NCBI RefSeq assembly: GCF_046254905.1
Contig: NZ_CP158016.1
Location: 3,100,001 to 3,164,000 of the forward strand
Direction of reading: 5' to 3'
Length of the DNA stretch: 64,000 bases
From: Pseudaeromonas aegiceratis
Lineage (GTDB): Bacteria > Pseudomonadota > Gammaproteobacteria > Enterobacterales > Aeromonadaceae
In this document: one piece after another, positions 29,376 to 37,907 of the stretch
How the letters are laid out: each line of letters opens with the position of its first letter
Numbering within the stretch: position 1 is the stretch's first letter
The notes under the pieces: model-generated
The model's input: only the letters and a program-made list of their open reading frames with translations
The model's database searches: none
What the model was told of the DNA's origin: nothing
Made by a program: the position numbers and the translations under genes

Positions 29376-30395
29376 ATGAAGCACATTCCCCTCCCGAGTC
29401 TCACCCTGGTGGGACTCAGTCTATTGCTGGCCGGCTGTGGTTCCGGTGGTGACGATGCCACCGCCACCAGCCAGCTGACCCTGACCCTCTCCGATGCCCC
29501 TGTGGATGGCGCCAAGCAGGTGTGCATCGCCATCAGCGCCCTGCGCCTCAAGGCCGAGACCGAGCCGGACGATCACCTCTGGCAACCCCTGGATCTGCTG
29601 GCCACCGGCGACGATGACGGTTGCCTGCCCACGGGCTACCAGATCCCATTGGATGACAACGGCGATCCGCGCTTCCTCTATCTCGATCTGCTGCACTACC
29701 AGGACGGCCTGGGCCATGCCCTGCTGAGCGGCGAAGCCATCCCCAGCGGCAACTACGAGCAGCTGCGCCTGATGGTGGAGGACGGCCGCAGCTACTTCCT
29801 TGACGGCCTGACCGACGACTTCCCCAGCTCCTATGTGGTGGATGAGAGCGACGCAGTGCTGCCATTGGAGGTGCCCAGCAGCGAGGTCAAGCTGCACGGC
29901 TTCACCGCCAGCGCCGACGGCGTGCTCAGCTACCAACTGGAATTCAACCTGCGTCACGCCATGGTGCTGCCGGGTCACGGCCAGTACTACAAGCTCAAGC
30001 CCAATGGCGTGCGCCTGCTGGATGCCACCACCCTGGCCAGCCTGACCGGCCAGGTGGACGACAGCCTGTGCGACGGGGATCTGAGCCTGGCGGGGGTCTA
30101 CCTCTACCCGGCGCGAGACGGCAGCGAGCTGGCCTACCTGGGCATGGCCCAGGACACGGATAGCGGCGGCCCCAGCCTCACCACCTTGCTCACCCAAGCC
30201 AGCGACAGCGAGGCCGCCAGCTATCGACTCGACTACATAGAACCCGGCAGCTATGACCTGCAACTGGTGTGCAACGCCGCCGACGATGCGGTGCCCGAGG
30301 AGGGCGAGAGCGACAGCTTCGTGCCTGTGCTGGGGGCCGGGGTACTGGGGATCACCTTAAGCGGCGGCAGCCAGAGCGTGGATCTGGCGCCCTAG
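29376..30395 (+). CDS. DUF4382 lipoprotein
   Basis: 339 residues. The signal peptide ends in the lipobox LLAGC (Cys about residue 21), followed by a Gly/Ser/Asp-rich linker. A DUF4382 beta-sandwich spans about 32-185 (LTLTLSDAPVDGAKQVCIAI, then YEQLRLMVEDGRSYFLDG), and a second beta domain with two cysteines reaches to residue 310 (SLTGQVDDSLCDGDLSLAGV). The protein is strongly acidic, and the function of DUF4382 is unknown. It is probably anchored in the outer membrane. A hairpin with a 9-bp GC stem (30409-30439) follows. Confidence 0.82.
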   Translation: MKHIPLPSLTLVGLSLLLAGCGSGGDDATATSQLTLTLSDAPVDGAKQVCIAISALRLKAETEPDDHLWQPLDLLATGDDDGCLPTGYQIPLDDNGDPRFLYLDLLHYQDGLGHALLSGEAIPSGNYEQLRLMVEDGRSYFLDGLTDDFPSSYVVDESDAVLPLEVPSSEVKLHGFTASADGVLSYQLEFNLRHAMVLPGHGQYYKLKPNGVRLLDATTLASLTGQVDDSLCDGDLSLAGVYLYPARDGSELAYLGMAQDTDSGGPSLTTLLTQASDSEAASYRLDYIEPGSYDLQLVCNAADDAVPEEGESDSFVPVLGAGVLGITLSGGSQSVDLAP

Positions 30396-30408
30396 CCGAT
30401 TTGCACAA

Positions 30409-30439
30409 GCGGGGGCCGAATGGGAAAATGGGCCCCCGC
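30409..30439 (+). terminator. terminator-like hairpin between the DUF4382 and DUF2750 genes
   Basis: GCGGGGGCC, a 13-nt loop, then GGCCCCCGC, followed by CCTTTC. It has a strong 9-bp stem but a poor U-tract, and lies 7 nt before the GGAGA that serves the next gene, so it may attenuate rather than end transcription. Confidence 0.55.
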
Positions 30440-30457
30440 CCTTTCGGAGAAACCTGC

Positions 30458-30862
30458 ATGTACCCCTTAACCGACACAGAGCGCAACGCCGCCCTGCAAC
30501 TGAACGCCGACTACCGCTATGACCATTTCATCAGCAAGGTGGCCCAGCACGGTCTGCTGTGGGTGCTGAAGAACGAGCAGGGGCTGCTGCTGCTCAAGGA
30601 CGAGGAAGACACCTGCCTGCCGGTGTGGCCCCATCCCGATTATGCCCAGACCTGGGTGCAGGGTGAGCTGGCGTCCTATGTGCCCCAGTCCATCACGCTG
30701 GAGATCTTCCTGGAGCGCTGGGCCGACGGCCTGACCCAGGACGGGGTGGCGCTGGCCGTGTTCCCCCTGGCGGATGCCCCGGGCACAGTGGTGGATGCCG
30801 CCGAGCTGGCCGAGGCCCTGGCGGACAAGCTGGACGTGGCCGACGACGGCGAGGAGGCCTGA
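30458..30862 (+). CDS. DUF2750 family protein (first of tandem pair)
   Basis: 134 residues. The DUF2750 pattern is RYDHFISKVAQHGLLWVLKN, then CLPVWPHPDYAQTW, then the C-terminal ITLEIFLERWADGLTQDGVALAVFPLADAPG and an acidic tail. These small cytosolic proteins have no known function. GGAGA precedes the ATG by 7 nt. The next DUF2750 gene overlaps its stop (TGATG), so the two are translationally coupled paralogues. Confidence 0.8.
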   Translation: MYPLTDTERNAALQLNADYRYDHFISKVAQHGLLWVLKNEQGLLLLKDEEDTCLPVWPHPDYAQTWVQGELASYVPQSITLEIFLERWADGLTQDGVALAVFPLADAPGTVVDAAELAEALADKLDVADDGEEA

Positions 30863-31245
30863 TGAGCGAGCATGATGATCCCCTGAGCCTGGATGCCGAA
30901 GGGCGCTACGCCTACCTGGTGCGCGAAGCCGTGGCCCAGCAGACCCTCTGGATCCTCAAGGATGCCGGCGGCAGCATGCTGCTGGTGGCCGATGGGGAGG
31001 AGTGCATTCCGGTGTGGCCCAGCGCCGAACAGGCCCAGGTCTGGGCCGATGGCGACTGGAGCCAGGGCGAGCCCCACGCCATCCCGCTGAAGACCTGGCT
31101 CGATCGCTGGGTCAAGGGCATGACCGAGGACGGCCTCTGTGTGGCCGTGTTCCCCTTGCCGGAGGAAGCCGGCGTGGTGGAACAGCCCCAGGACTTTGCC
31201 GACAGCCTGCTGCGCCGCCTGGCCAAGCAGAACCAGCGCCGCTAA
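30862..31245 (+). CDS. DUF2750 family protein (second of tandem pair)
   Basis: 127 residues, clearly paralogous to the gene before it (RYAYLVREAVAQQTLWILKD, CIPVWPSAEQAQVWADGDW, LKTWLDRWVKGMTEDGLCVAVFPLPEE) but without the acidic tail, ending instead in basic KQNQRR. The start overlaps the preceding stop by one base. A MITE-like element follows directly. Confidence 0.8.
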   Translation: MSEHDDPLSLDAEGRYAYLVREAVAQQTLWILKDAGGSMLLVADGEECIPVWPSAEQAQVWADGDWSQGEPHAIPLKTWLDRWVKGMTEDGLCVAVFPLPEEAGVVEQPQDFADSLLRRLAKQNQRR

Positions 31246-31264
31246 GGCAGACCTCGCCAAACAC

Positions 31265-31463
31265 AAAAACGGCGCCTGATGGCCAATGCTCATCAGTTAA
31301 GGCGCCGTTGGTGCCTTAACTGCGTCAACAACATGGTGTTTGAAGCAATAACCAACCCCACCCCAGCCATCCCCTTAAACAAGGGGATGGCTGGCCACGG
31401 GTGCCCATTCATGAGTATCCGCGGCTTAACTGGCCAGCATTAGCGCCTTATGGCGCCGTTTTT
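31265..31463. mobile_element. MITE-like element with about 38-bp imperfect terminal inverted repeats and an internal perfect hairpin
   Basis: The left end (31265-31301) and the reverse complement of the right end (31425-31463) share AAAAACGGCGCC, then GGC, AATGCT and CAGTTAAG in the same order with a 2-nt gap. Inside are the 10-bp inverted repeat CAGTTAAGGC/GCCTTAACTG (31294-31322) and a 14-bp perfect stem CCAGCCATCCCCTT/AAGGGGATGGCTGG with an AAAC loop (31363-31394). There is no ORF. This is the build of a small non-autonomous transposon; no target duplication is evident. A compound 3'-UTR structure is the alternative. Confidence 0.55.
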
Positions 31464-31470
31464 CTGTGTC

Positions 31471-33738
31471 TCAGACAGGCGACATCTCCTGGAAGTAGCG
31501 CTCGGCCAGCTCCGCCGGCGGCAGGGGACGGGAGAAATAGTATCCCTGAAACAGATGACAGCCGAAGCCGGTCAGGGTCTCGGCCTGGGCGGCGGTCTCC
31601 ACCCCTTCGGCCACCAGCTGCAGCCCCAGGCTGCGCCCCATGGCGATGATGTGCAGCACCAGATCCCGGCAGCGCTGGCTGGTTTCCAGCTCGGCGATGA
31701 AGGAGCGATCCATCTTCAGGGTATCCAGGGGGATGCGGCTCAGGTAGCTCAGGGAGGAGTAGCCGGTGCCGAAGTCATCCAGCGCCACTCTCACCCCCAG
31801 GCGCCGCAAGGCGGAGAGGTTTTGTTCTATGGTGGGGTCCTCGGCGATCAGGGTGCGCTCGGTCAGCTCCAGCACCAGGGCCTCGGGCAACAGGCCATTC
31901 GCCGCCAATATCGCCTGCACGTCGGCCACATAGTCGGCATCCGCCAGCTGCCAGGCCGCCACGTTGACGCTCATCCGCAGCCCCCTGGCCGAGAGATACG
32001 CCTGCCGCCACTGGGCCAGCTGACGACAGGCCTCCTGCAACACCCAACGCCCCAGGGGCACGATGAGGCCGCTCTCCTCCGCCACCGGAATGAAGCGATC
32101 CGGCGACACCCAGCCCAGGCTCTCGCTGTGCCAGCGGATAAGCGCCTCCGCCTTGATCAGGGCACCGGTCTCGGCCTGCAGGATCGGCTGATACACCAGG
32201 CTGAACTCCTTCCTGGCCAGGGCCTGGCGCAGGGCACCATCCAGCATCATGCTCTCCTGCACCGCCCGCTCCAGGCCCTGATCGAACAGGCACAGCTGGT
32301 TGCGGCCGGCCCGCTTGGCGGCATACATGGCGGTATCGGCATGGCGCAGCAGCATGGTGGGGTCATCCGCCTGATCAGGGTAACAGACCAGCCCCATGCT
32401 TAGGCTGACCACCACATGCTGGGTATCCAGCACGAAGGGTTGCCGAAAGACCTCGCTGATCCGCCGCCCCAGGGCCAAGCCGGCCGCCTCGGCCGACTCG
32501 CCCTGGTCCACCGGCAAGCGGATGACGAACTCGTCGCCACCGAAGCGGGCCAGGAAGGCCTCAGCGGGGATCAACTGCTGCAGCCGACGGGCAGTGACCT
32601 GCAGCAGCTGGTCACCCAGCAGGTGACCCAGGGTGTCGTTGACCCGCTTGAAGTGATCCACGTCCAGGAACAGCAGGGCGAAGGGACGCTCCGGCTCCAG
32701 TTGCTGCCAGGCATGGAGCCGGCTGGTCAGGGCGTGGCGGCTGGCCAGCCCCGTCACCTCATCTTCATTGGCAGCCCGCTCCAGCAGCTCCCGTTGACGT
32801 TTACGGGCCGAGATGTCCTTGAGCTGGGCCAGGGCGAGCAGCTGTCCCCCCTGCCAGTAGGGGCTGAGTTTCACCTGCAGCGGGAAGTAGCGGCCGTTAT
32901 GATCCTGGACATCGAACTCATACGTCAGGGGGAAGACGCTCTCATCCTGACGCAACGACTCGGCCAGTCTGCTCAGACGGGTCTTGTCCACAAACGGCAG
33001 GAAGTCCTGCACCTGCCTTCCCTCCAGCACCGCCGGATCCTGATAGCCGAACAGCTTGGCACAGGCCGGATTGGCCTGCAGGATGCGCCCCTGTTCATCG
33101 TGGATCCAGATACCATCGGACAAGAAGCGCACCGCATTGGGAAAGCGTTGGCCGGCTTCCGCCAGCACCAGATAGATCAGCCCCAGCAGACAGGCCGCCT
33201 TGAACAGGAAGGCCAGCAAATAAATCTCTTCGGGAAGGGCTTTCCCGGTCACAAAGAGATACGCCATCACCAGCCGTAACAGGCCACGAAGCAGCAACAG
33301 GCCGCCGACGATCCGATAACTATGGGCACCACGGCCCAGGATATAACCGGACCACAACAGGCTGGCACCCAGCAGCAGGGCCGAGCTGCCCCGGGCGACA
33401 TCCACGGACCAGGAGTCGAACCACAGCAAGATCCCAGTCAGCGAGACCAGGGCGATCCAGAACCAGCGCCAGCGCAGCTCACGGCCGACAAACGCCAGCG
33501 TGCCCTGTACAAACAGCAGACTACCAACCACCAACGCCAGAATGATCACGAGAACCCGAATCGGAGCCACTATTTCCGGCACCTGCAGGTTATACATCAG
33601 TGACAGGACACCAAGACTTATTTGGGCCATACCCCAGAGCAGGGGCGTGCGATCATCCGGCTGCACCCGCCACAGCAGCAGCAGGGCCGATCCTAGCAGA
33701 GCATCCACCAACAAGGAGGCAAGAAGATAATGGCTCAT
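31471..33738 (-). CDS. membrane-bound PAS-GGDEF-EAL c-di-GMP protein
   Basis: 755 residues. Seven or eight N-terminal membrane helices (about 1-190) are followed by a PAS domain (about 200-310, DGIWIHDEQGRILQANPACA), then a GGDEF domain with the intact active site RFGGDEF and DVDHFKRVNDTLGH, and an EAL domain with intact AEALIRWHSE, ELTERTL and DDFGTGYSSLSYL motifs. Both synthesis and hydrolysis of c-di-GMP are therefore possible. The gene ends 7 bp from the MITE-like element. Overall it should be an inner-membrane sensor of an unknown signal. Confidence 0.92.
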   Translation of the reverse strand: MSHYLLASLLVDALLGSALLLLWRVQPDDRTPLLWGMAQISLGVLSLMYNLQVPEIVAPIRVLVIILALVVGSLLFVQGTLAFVGRELRWRWFWIALVSLTGILLWFDSWSVDVARGSSALLLGASLLWSGYILGRGAHSYRIVGGLLLLRGLLRLVMAYLFVTGKALPEEIYLLAFLFKAACLLGLIYLVLAEAGQRFPNAVRFLSDGIWIHDEQGRILQANPACAKLFGYQDPAVLEGRQVQDFLPFVDKTRLSRLAESLRQDESVFPLTYEFDVQDHNGRYFPLQVKLSPYWQGGQLLALAQLKDISARKRQRELLERAANEDEVTGLASRHALTSRLHAWQQLEPERPFALLFLDVDHFKRVNDTLGHLLGDQLLQVTARRLQQLIPAEAFLARFGGDEFVIRLPVDQGESAEAAGLALGRRISEVFRQPFVLDTQHVVVSLSMGLVCYPDQADDPTMLLRHADTAMYAAKRAGRNQLCLFDQGLERAVQESMMLDGALRQALARKEFSLVYQPILQAETGALIKAEALIRWHSESLGWVSPDRFIPVAEESGLIVPLGRWVLQEACRQLAQWRQAYLSARGLRMSVNVAAWQLADADYVADVQAILAANGLLPEALVLELTERTLIAEDPTIEQNLSALRRLGVRVALDDFGTGYSSLSYLSRIPLDTLKMDRSFIAELETSQRCRDLVLHIIAMGRSLGLQLVAEGVETAAQAETLTGFGCHLFQGYYFSRPLPPAELAERYFQEMSPV

Positions 33739-33837
33739 AACGATCCAAGACTAAACAGAGGAAACCCACCGGGGGCGGAATCAGCTAACTATGGACTCAC
33801 CCGCGCAAAAAAACACGCTTTAACAAGCACCTAGATT

Positions 33838-33860
33838 GAAAAAGGGGCCGTTTTGGCCCC
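33838..33860 (-). terminator. Rho-independent terminator downstream of the small minus-strand cluster
   Basis: On the minus strand GGGGCC-AAAAC-GGCCCC is followed by TTTTT. It lies 22 bp beyond the stop of the exported-protein gene at 33882. Confidence 0.85.
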
Positions 33861-33881
33861 TATGGATAGAATTAGGAAGCG

Positions 33882-34571
33882 TCAGTCTGACCCGATGCTC
33901 GCCGGGTGATAGGTCAACCGGCTCACCTGGTGGGCCCCATTCACCGCGCAATCCAGGGCATACACGGTCTCGCCCACCGTCAGCTGGCCGGTCAGGTGGC
34001 CGGCCAGGGGAGCCACCGCCAGCTCGCTCTTATGTTGCCCCAGGCTGACCATGCTGACCCCACTCAAGGCCTGGAAACGGGCCAGACACAGCGCGGTGAG
34101 GCGCGCCTCGGTCAGGGCAGCCGTCTGCGTCTCGCCGGGGACGAAGGCGCCGGCCAGCTGGGCGGCGCGCTTTTGCAGCCACTGCTGACGGGCGGCCCAG
34201 GCCGGCGACCCCGGCAGTTCGCTCATCTGCCCCGTCTCATCCAGCCACTCCAGCAAGTTGCCCTTGTCGTCGAACTGATAGCGGCCATAGGGCATGGTTA
34301 CGGCAAACAGCCGCCCCTGCTTGAAGAAATAGTCGCTGTCCCCGACGTGCTGGCGGTTCTCATCCAGGATGGGCACCTTGATGATCACAGGGCGACCATC
34401 CATCCAGGCGGTGACATCGATATCCCCCACCGTATAGACCCAGGTGTCCAGGGCGCCGGCCGCCGCCGTGCGCATCTGGTTGAGTTGTTTGGCCAGGGCG
34501 TCGTCGGCGCCCTGGGCCAGGGTGGTGGCAGTCAGGCCCAACAGGCCCAGCAACCAGGCATGCTTCATCAT
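33882..34571 (-). CDS. hypothetical exported protein
   Basis: 229 residues. The start MMKHAWLLGLLGLTATTLAQ is a signal peptide with a likely cut after AQG-A. The mature part has a beta-rich block (TWVYTVGDIDVTAWMDGRPV, then RLFAVTMPYGRYQFDDKGNL) and two cysteines. GAGGAAAC lies just before the tandem ATGs; the longer frame lacks a signal. The start overlaps the DUF3624 stop by 4 nt, so it is in an operon with it. No family is recognised. Confidence 0.7.
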   Translation of the reverse strand: MMKHAWLLGLLGLTATTLAQGADDALAKQLNQMRTAAAGALDTWVYTVGDIDVTAWMDGRPVIIKVPILDENRQHVGDSDYFFKQGRLFAVTMPYGRYQFDDKGNLLEWLDETGQMSELPGSPAWAARQQWLQKRAAQLAGAFVPGETQTAALTEARLTALCLARFQALSGVSMVSLGQHKSELAVAPLAGHLTGQLTVGETVYALDCAVNGAHQVSRLTYHPASIGSD

Positions 34572-34822
34572 GTTTCCTCGTCGTCGTGTTGACCGGCGCC
34601 CGTCAGGCGGCGCCAGCTCCATACCAGCAGGTGCAGGGCCAACAGGCCGCCACTGCCGAGCAAAAACAGTAAGGCGGTGAGGGCCGGCACCGAGCTGTCC
34701 GCCCCCAGGCGCCACCAGATCAGGCCACTCACCAGGGCCAGCAGGGCACAGCCGACCATGCAGCCGGCGCAGCGCCCCAGCTTGTGCCAGAATTCGCCAC
34801 CACTACAGTCCTGACAGGCCAT
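34568..34822 (-). CDS. DUF3624 family small membrane protein
   Basis: 84 residues. A Cys-rich N-terminus, MACQDCSGGEFWHKLGRC-AGC (two CxxC-like pairs, possibly metal-binding), precedes two hydrophobic helices and a short charged tail, the pattern of DUF3624 known from Vibrio, Shewanella and Aeromonas. It overlaps both neighbours (GNAT upstream by 20 nt, exported protein downstream by 4 nt). The function is unknown. Confidence 0.75.
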   Translation of the reverse strand: MACQDCSGGEFWHKLGRCAGCMVGCALLALVSGLIWWRLGADSSVPALTALLFLLGSGGLLALHLLVWSWRRLTGAGQHDDEET

Positions 34823-35360
34823 CGCTCACCGCCAGGGCGCGCATCAGCCGCAGGCCGTGCCGCCCCTCGCCGTAATAATCCAGCAGGCGGCGCAAGGGCA
34901 CGAACTGCCGGCCGGCATACAGCTGACAGGCCGCCGGATTGTCTTCATCCACCTCCAGCCGCAGGCTGCGCGCCTGCAGATGCGCCCCCAGGCCCAGGGC
35001 CAGGTCCACCAGGGCTGCGGCCACGCCCCGACGGCGAACGTGCCAGTGCACCGCCAGGCAACGCACCTCCAGGGCGCGCCAGCCCAGGTGGGGAAACAGG
35101 CACAGGTAGGCCAGCAGCCGCTCCCCCTGCCAGACGCCCAGGGTCTGACAGCCGGAATGGCTCAGCAGGTTGCGCCAGCGGCGACGGCCAAAGGCCAAGT
35201 GAGGGGAGAAGCAGTAGCGTTCCAGCCCCAGCAGGGCCGGGATGTCCTGGCCGGTCAGCAGACGCAGCTCGCAGGTTCCCAGGGACTGCTGCAGCCGCAG
35301 CTGGCAGCGGGCCAGTTGCTCGGTGAGCACCGGCAAGGGCAGATGTTTTAACGACAGCAT
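34803..35360 (-). CDS. GNAT-family N-acetyltransferase
   Basis: 185 residues with the GNAT fold: ELRLLTGQDIPALLGLERYC at the start, CLFPHLGWRALEVRCLAV as strand beta-4, the acetyl-CoA loop RRRGVAAALVDLAL, and a C-terminal LRLEVDEDNPAACQLYAGRQ-FV block. This layout resembles RimI-like enzymes. The substrate is unknown. Its start overlaps the end of the LacI-type gene by 13 nt, so the four genes from lacI to the exported protein probably form one transcript. Confidence 0.82.
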   Translation of the reverse strand: MLSLKHLPLPVLTEQLARCQLRLQQSLGTCELRLLTGQDIPALLGLERYCFSPHLAFGRRRWRNLLSHSGCQTLGVWQGERLLAYLCLFPHLGWRALEVRCLAVHWHVRRRGVAAALVDLALGLGAHLQARSLRLEVDEDNPAACQLYAGRQFVPLRRLLDYYGEGRHGLRLMRALAVSDGLSGL

Positions 35361-36355
35361 GGTGGTGCCACCGACTCCCGCAGACGCAAGATCCCCTCGA
35401 AGGGGGCCAGGGGGGCGGCTGGCTTGCCGGTCGCCAGCGCCAGGGCCTGATGCACCGCCGCCGCCGCCATCTGCTCGATGGGCAGGTGGACAGTGCTCAG
35501 GGCCGGCAACAGGTAGGCACCGGCCGGCGCATCGTCAAAGCCGAACAGGGAGACCTGTTCCGGCACCTTGAGCCCCGCCTCCTGCAGGGCCCGCAGGGCG
35601 CCCACCGCCATGTCATCGTTGCAGGCAAACAGGGCGCTGAAGCGCACGCCGCGGGACAGCAGGCTGCGGCAGGCCCGGTAGCCGCCATCCACCAGATTGT
35701 TGCCCTCCGCCTCCAGCTCCGCCGACACCGGCAGGCCGGCCTCGGTGAGGGCGGCGCGATAGGCTCCCAGCCGCTGACGGGCGGTCAGGGTGTGCAGGGG
35801 GCCGCTGATGCAGGCGATCCGCTTGTGGCCCAGGGCGATGAGGTGGGTCATGGCCGCCCGGGTGCTGCGCTCCTGTTCGAACACCACGCAGCGTTCCGGA
35901 TGGCCCGGCAGGGGGCGGTTCATCACCACCAGGGGCACCGGCAGGCGGGCGGTGAGGGCGGTGAGATCCGCCTCGCTCATGAAGCGGCTGTAAAGGATGA
36001 TGGCGTCACAGCGCCGGTCCACCAGCAGCTCCACCGCCGCCGCCTCTTTTTGCGGATCGTCGTGGCCGTCGGTGACCATCAGCTGTTTGCCCGCCTCCTC
36101 CACCGTCTTGGCCAGGGTGCGCAACAGACGGCCGAAGTAGGGGCCGGCAAAGTTGGAGACCACCAGGCCCACGGCGTTGGCACTCTGAGTGGCCAGGGCC
36201 TGGGCCAGGCCGTTGGGGCGAAAGCCCAGCTCAGCCACCGCCGCCAATACCCGCTCCCGGGTCTGTTCGCTGATGCGGACCTTGCCGCTCAGCACCCGCG
36301 ATACGGTGGACTTGGCCACTCCGGCCCGATTGGCCACGTCCTGCATGGTCACCAT
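35348..36355 (-). CDS. LacI-family transcriptional regulator (AscG/GalR-like)
   Basis: 335 residues. The N-terminal HTH MVTMQDVANRAGVAKSTVSR-VLSG (residues 1-24) is followed by a periplasmic-binding-protein-like effector domain (LVVSNFAGPYFGRLLRTLAK, FALFACNDDMAVGALRAL-type and LFGFDD blocks). The start at 36355 has GGAG at 7-nt spacing; an ATG four codons earlier is possible. The effector is probably a sugar. No sugar operon adjoins, though a LacI-type palindrome lies upstream of the SetA-like exporter near 59.3 kb. Confidence 0.88.
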   Translation of the reverse strand: MVTMQDVANRAGVAKSTVSRVLSGKVRISEQTRERVLAAVAELGFRPNGLAQALATQSANAVGLVVSNFAGPYFGRLLRTLAKTVEEAGKQLMVTDGHDDPQKEAAAVELLVDRRCDAIILYSRFMSEADLTALTARLPVPLVVMNRPLPGHPERCVVFEQERSTRAAMTHLIALGHKRIACISGPLHTLTARQRLGAYRAALTEAGLPVSAELEAEGNNLVDGGYRACRSLLSRGVRFSALFACNDDMAVGALRALQEAGLKVPEQVSLFGFDDAPAGAYLLPALSTVHLPIEQMAAAAVHQALALATGKPAAPLAPFEGILRLRESVAPPCCR

Positions 36356-36370
36356 AGGTTTCTCCATCCC

Positions 36371-36396
36371 AAAAGAAAGCCCCCTCGTCAGGGGGC
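36371..36396 (-). terminator. terminator of the diguanylate cyclase gene
   Basis: On the minus strand GCCCCCT-GACG-AGGGGGC is followed by TTTCTTTT. It lies between the cyclase stop (36450) and the start of the LacI gene, so the two are separate units. Confidence 0.85.
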
Positions 36397-36449
36397 CATT
36401 ATCACTGGGGGCGCGACGGGCAGCAAGGGCGACCGGCGCGGGCAGGCCG

Positions 36450-37907
36450 TTACGCCACCGCCTCGTCCGTCGGCCTGGCGCCTTCCACCTCCAGGCGGTT
36501 GCGCCCGGCCTCCTTGGCCCGGTAGAGGGCGGCGTCCGCCCGTTGCAGGGCCTGGTTCACCGTCTCCCCCTCCTGCACCACCACCAGGCCGGCGCTCAGG
36601 GTCACCGGCGGCTTGAACGGCTGGCTGGCCAGGCGGCTACGCAGCCCCTCCACCAGACGCTCCGCCTCCGCCAAGGGGCAGTCCGGCAACACCAGCACGA
36701 ACTCCTCGCCACCCCAGCGGCACAAGAGATCGCTCTTGCGGATGCCGAGCCAGCACAGCTGGACGAACTGCTTGAGCACCTGATCCCCCACCAGGTGGCC
36801 GAAGTCATCGTTTACCCGCTTGAAGTAATCCAGATCCAGCATAGCCAGGGCCAGGGGATGGCGGCGGCGGACGGCCAGCTGATGCAGCACAGTCAGCTGC
36901 TCCTCAAACACCTGGCGGTTCATGGCCCCGGTGAGCTTGTCGGTGGAGGCCATGCGCTCCAGTCGCTGCTGATAGCCGCGGAAGGTGAAGTGGGCCACCA
37001 CCAAGACGCCGGCGGCGATGGCCAGGGAGAGCAGCAGGTTGGTCAACAGGCTATTCCACAGGCGACCGTCGAAGGGGGTCTCCTCCTGCTCCACCATCAG
37101 GTACCACTTGAAGGGCTCAACCCAGCGGCTGGCCACAAAGACCGGGTGGCCATTGTGCTCGTAGCGGAAGCTGCCGGAGGGCTGGGTGAGGATGCGGGTG
37201 GCCAGGGCGCCCAGCCCAGGCACGTCAAACAGGCTGTGCCTGTGATCCCCCTGGGCCTGCAGGGCCACCTGCCCCTCCTTGTCCACGAAGTAGACCCGGC
37301 GGTGATAGCGGGCCTGGTAGGTTTCAACCAGCTCCTGCACCTTGGTCACCGCCAGCCCCACCCCTGTGATGCCGATGGGATTGCCGGCATAGTCGTAGAC
37401 CCGGTAGTTGACGAACACCACCAGGCTCTGGGGGTTGGCGGTGTCGTGATCTATGTTGATCTCGAAGTCCTCCCCCGTGGGCAGGGCCAGGGTGCGGAAG
37501 TACCAGGCATCCGCCGGATCCTGCCGACTCACCTCCTTAATCACCCCGCTGGTATGGTAGTAGCGATGGGTGCGCTCGGAGACAAAGAAGCTGGTGACCG
37601 CGTTGTAGCGGGACTGGATCTCCTTGAGGTACTTGACGATGGCGTCCTGCTGCTGTTCGCCGTGCAGCGCCCAGTCTCGCACATAGGTGTCCTGAGCCAT
37701 CAGGGAGGAGATGAAAACGGGGCGGATCAGATCCTGCTGTATCTCTGAGTAGAGGTTGTCGCTGGTGAGGGGCAGGGCATCCTGGGCGATCTGCTCCCCT
37801 AGGGAATCCCGGGCCACCCGGTAGCTCAGCCAGCTGGTCAGCAGGAAGCCGCCCAGTATGATGAGCAAGAGTATGAGGCTAAAACGCCGCCTGGGATTCC
37901 ATTCCAT
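36450..37907 (-). CDS. diguanylate cyclase with periplasmic dCache-type sensor
   Basis: 485 residues: a membrane helix (FSLILLLIILGGFLLTSWLS), a periplasmic double-Cache domain (about 40-285, with VVFVNYRVYDYAGNPIGITG), a second helix (about 295-320), and a GGDEF domain with GGEEF (399-403) and DLDYFKRVNDDFGH. The active site is intact, so c-di-GMP synthesis is expected. The start at 37907 has GAGG 5 nt upstream. Cache domains often bind amino acids or organic acids. The divergent neighbour is the arginine transporter operon, but a functional link is only speculative. Confidence 0.9.
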   Translation of the reverse strand: MEWNPRRRFSLILLLIILGGFLLTSWLSYRVARDSLGEQIAQDALPLTSDNLYSEIQQDLIRPVFISSLMAQDTYVRDWALHGEQQQDAIVKYLKEIQSRYNAVTSFFVSERTHRYYHTSGVIKEVSRQDPADAWYFRTLALPTGEDFEINIDHDTANPQSLVVFVNYRVYDYAGNPIGITGVGLAVTKVQELVETYQARYHRRVYFVDKEGQVALQAQGDHRHSLFDVPGLGALATRILTQPSGSFRYEHNGHPVFVASRWVEPFKWYLMVEQEETPFDGRLWNSLLTNLLLSLAIAAGVLVVAHFTFRGYQQRLERMASTDKLTGAMNRQVFEEQLTVLHQLAVRRRHPLALAMLDLDYFKRVNDDFGHLVGDQVLKQFVQLCWLGIRKSDLLCRWGGEEFVLVLPDCPLAEAERLVEGLRSRLASQPFKPPVTLSAGLVVVQEGETVNQALQRADAALYRAKEAGRNRLEVEGARPTDEAVA

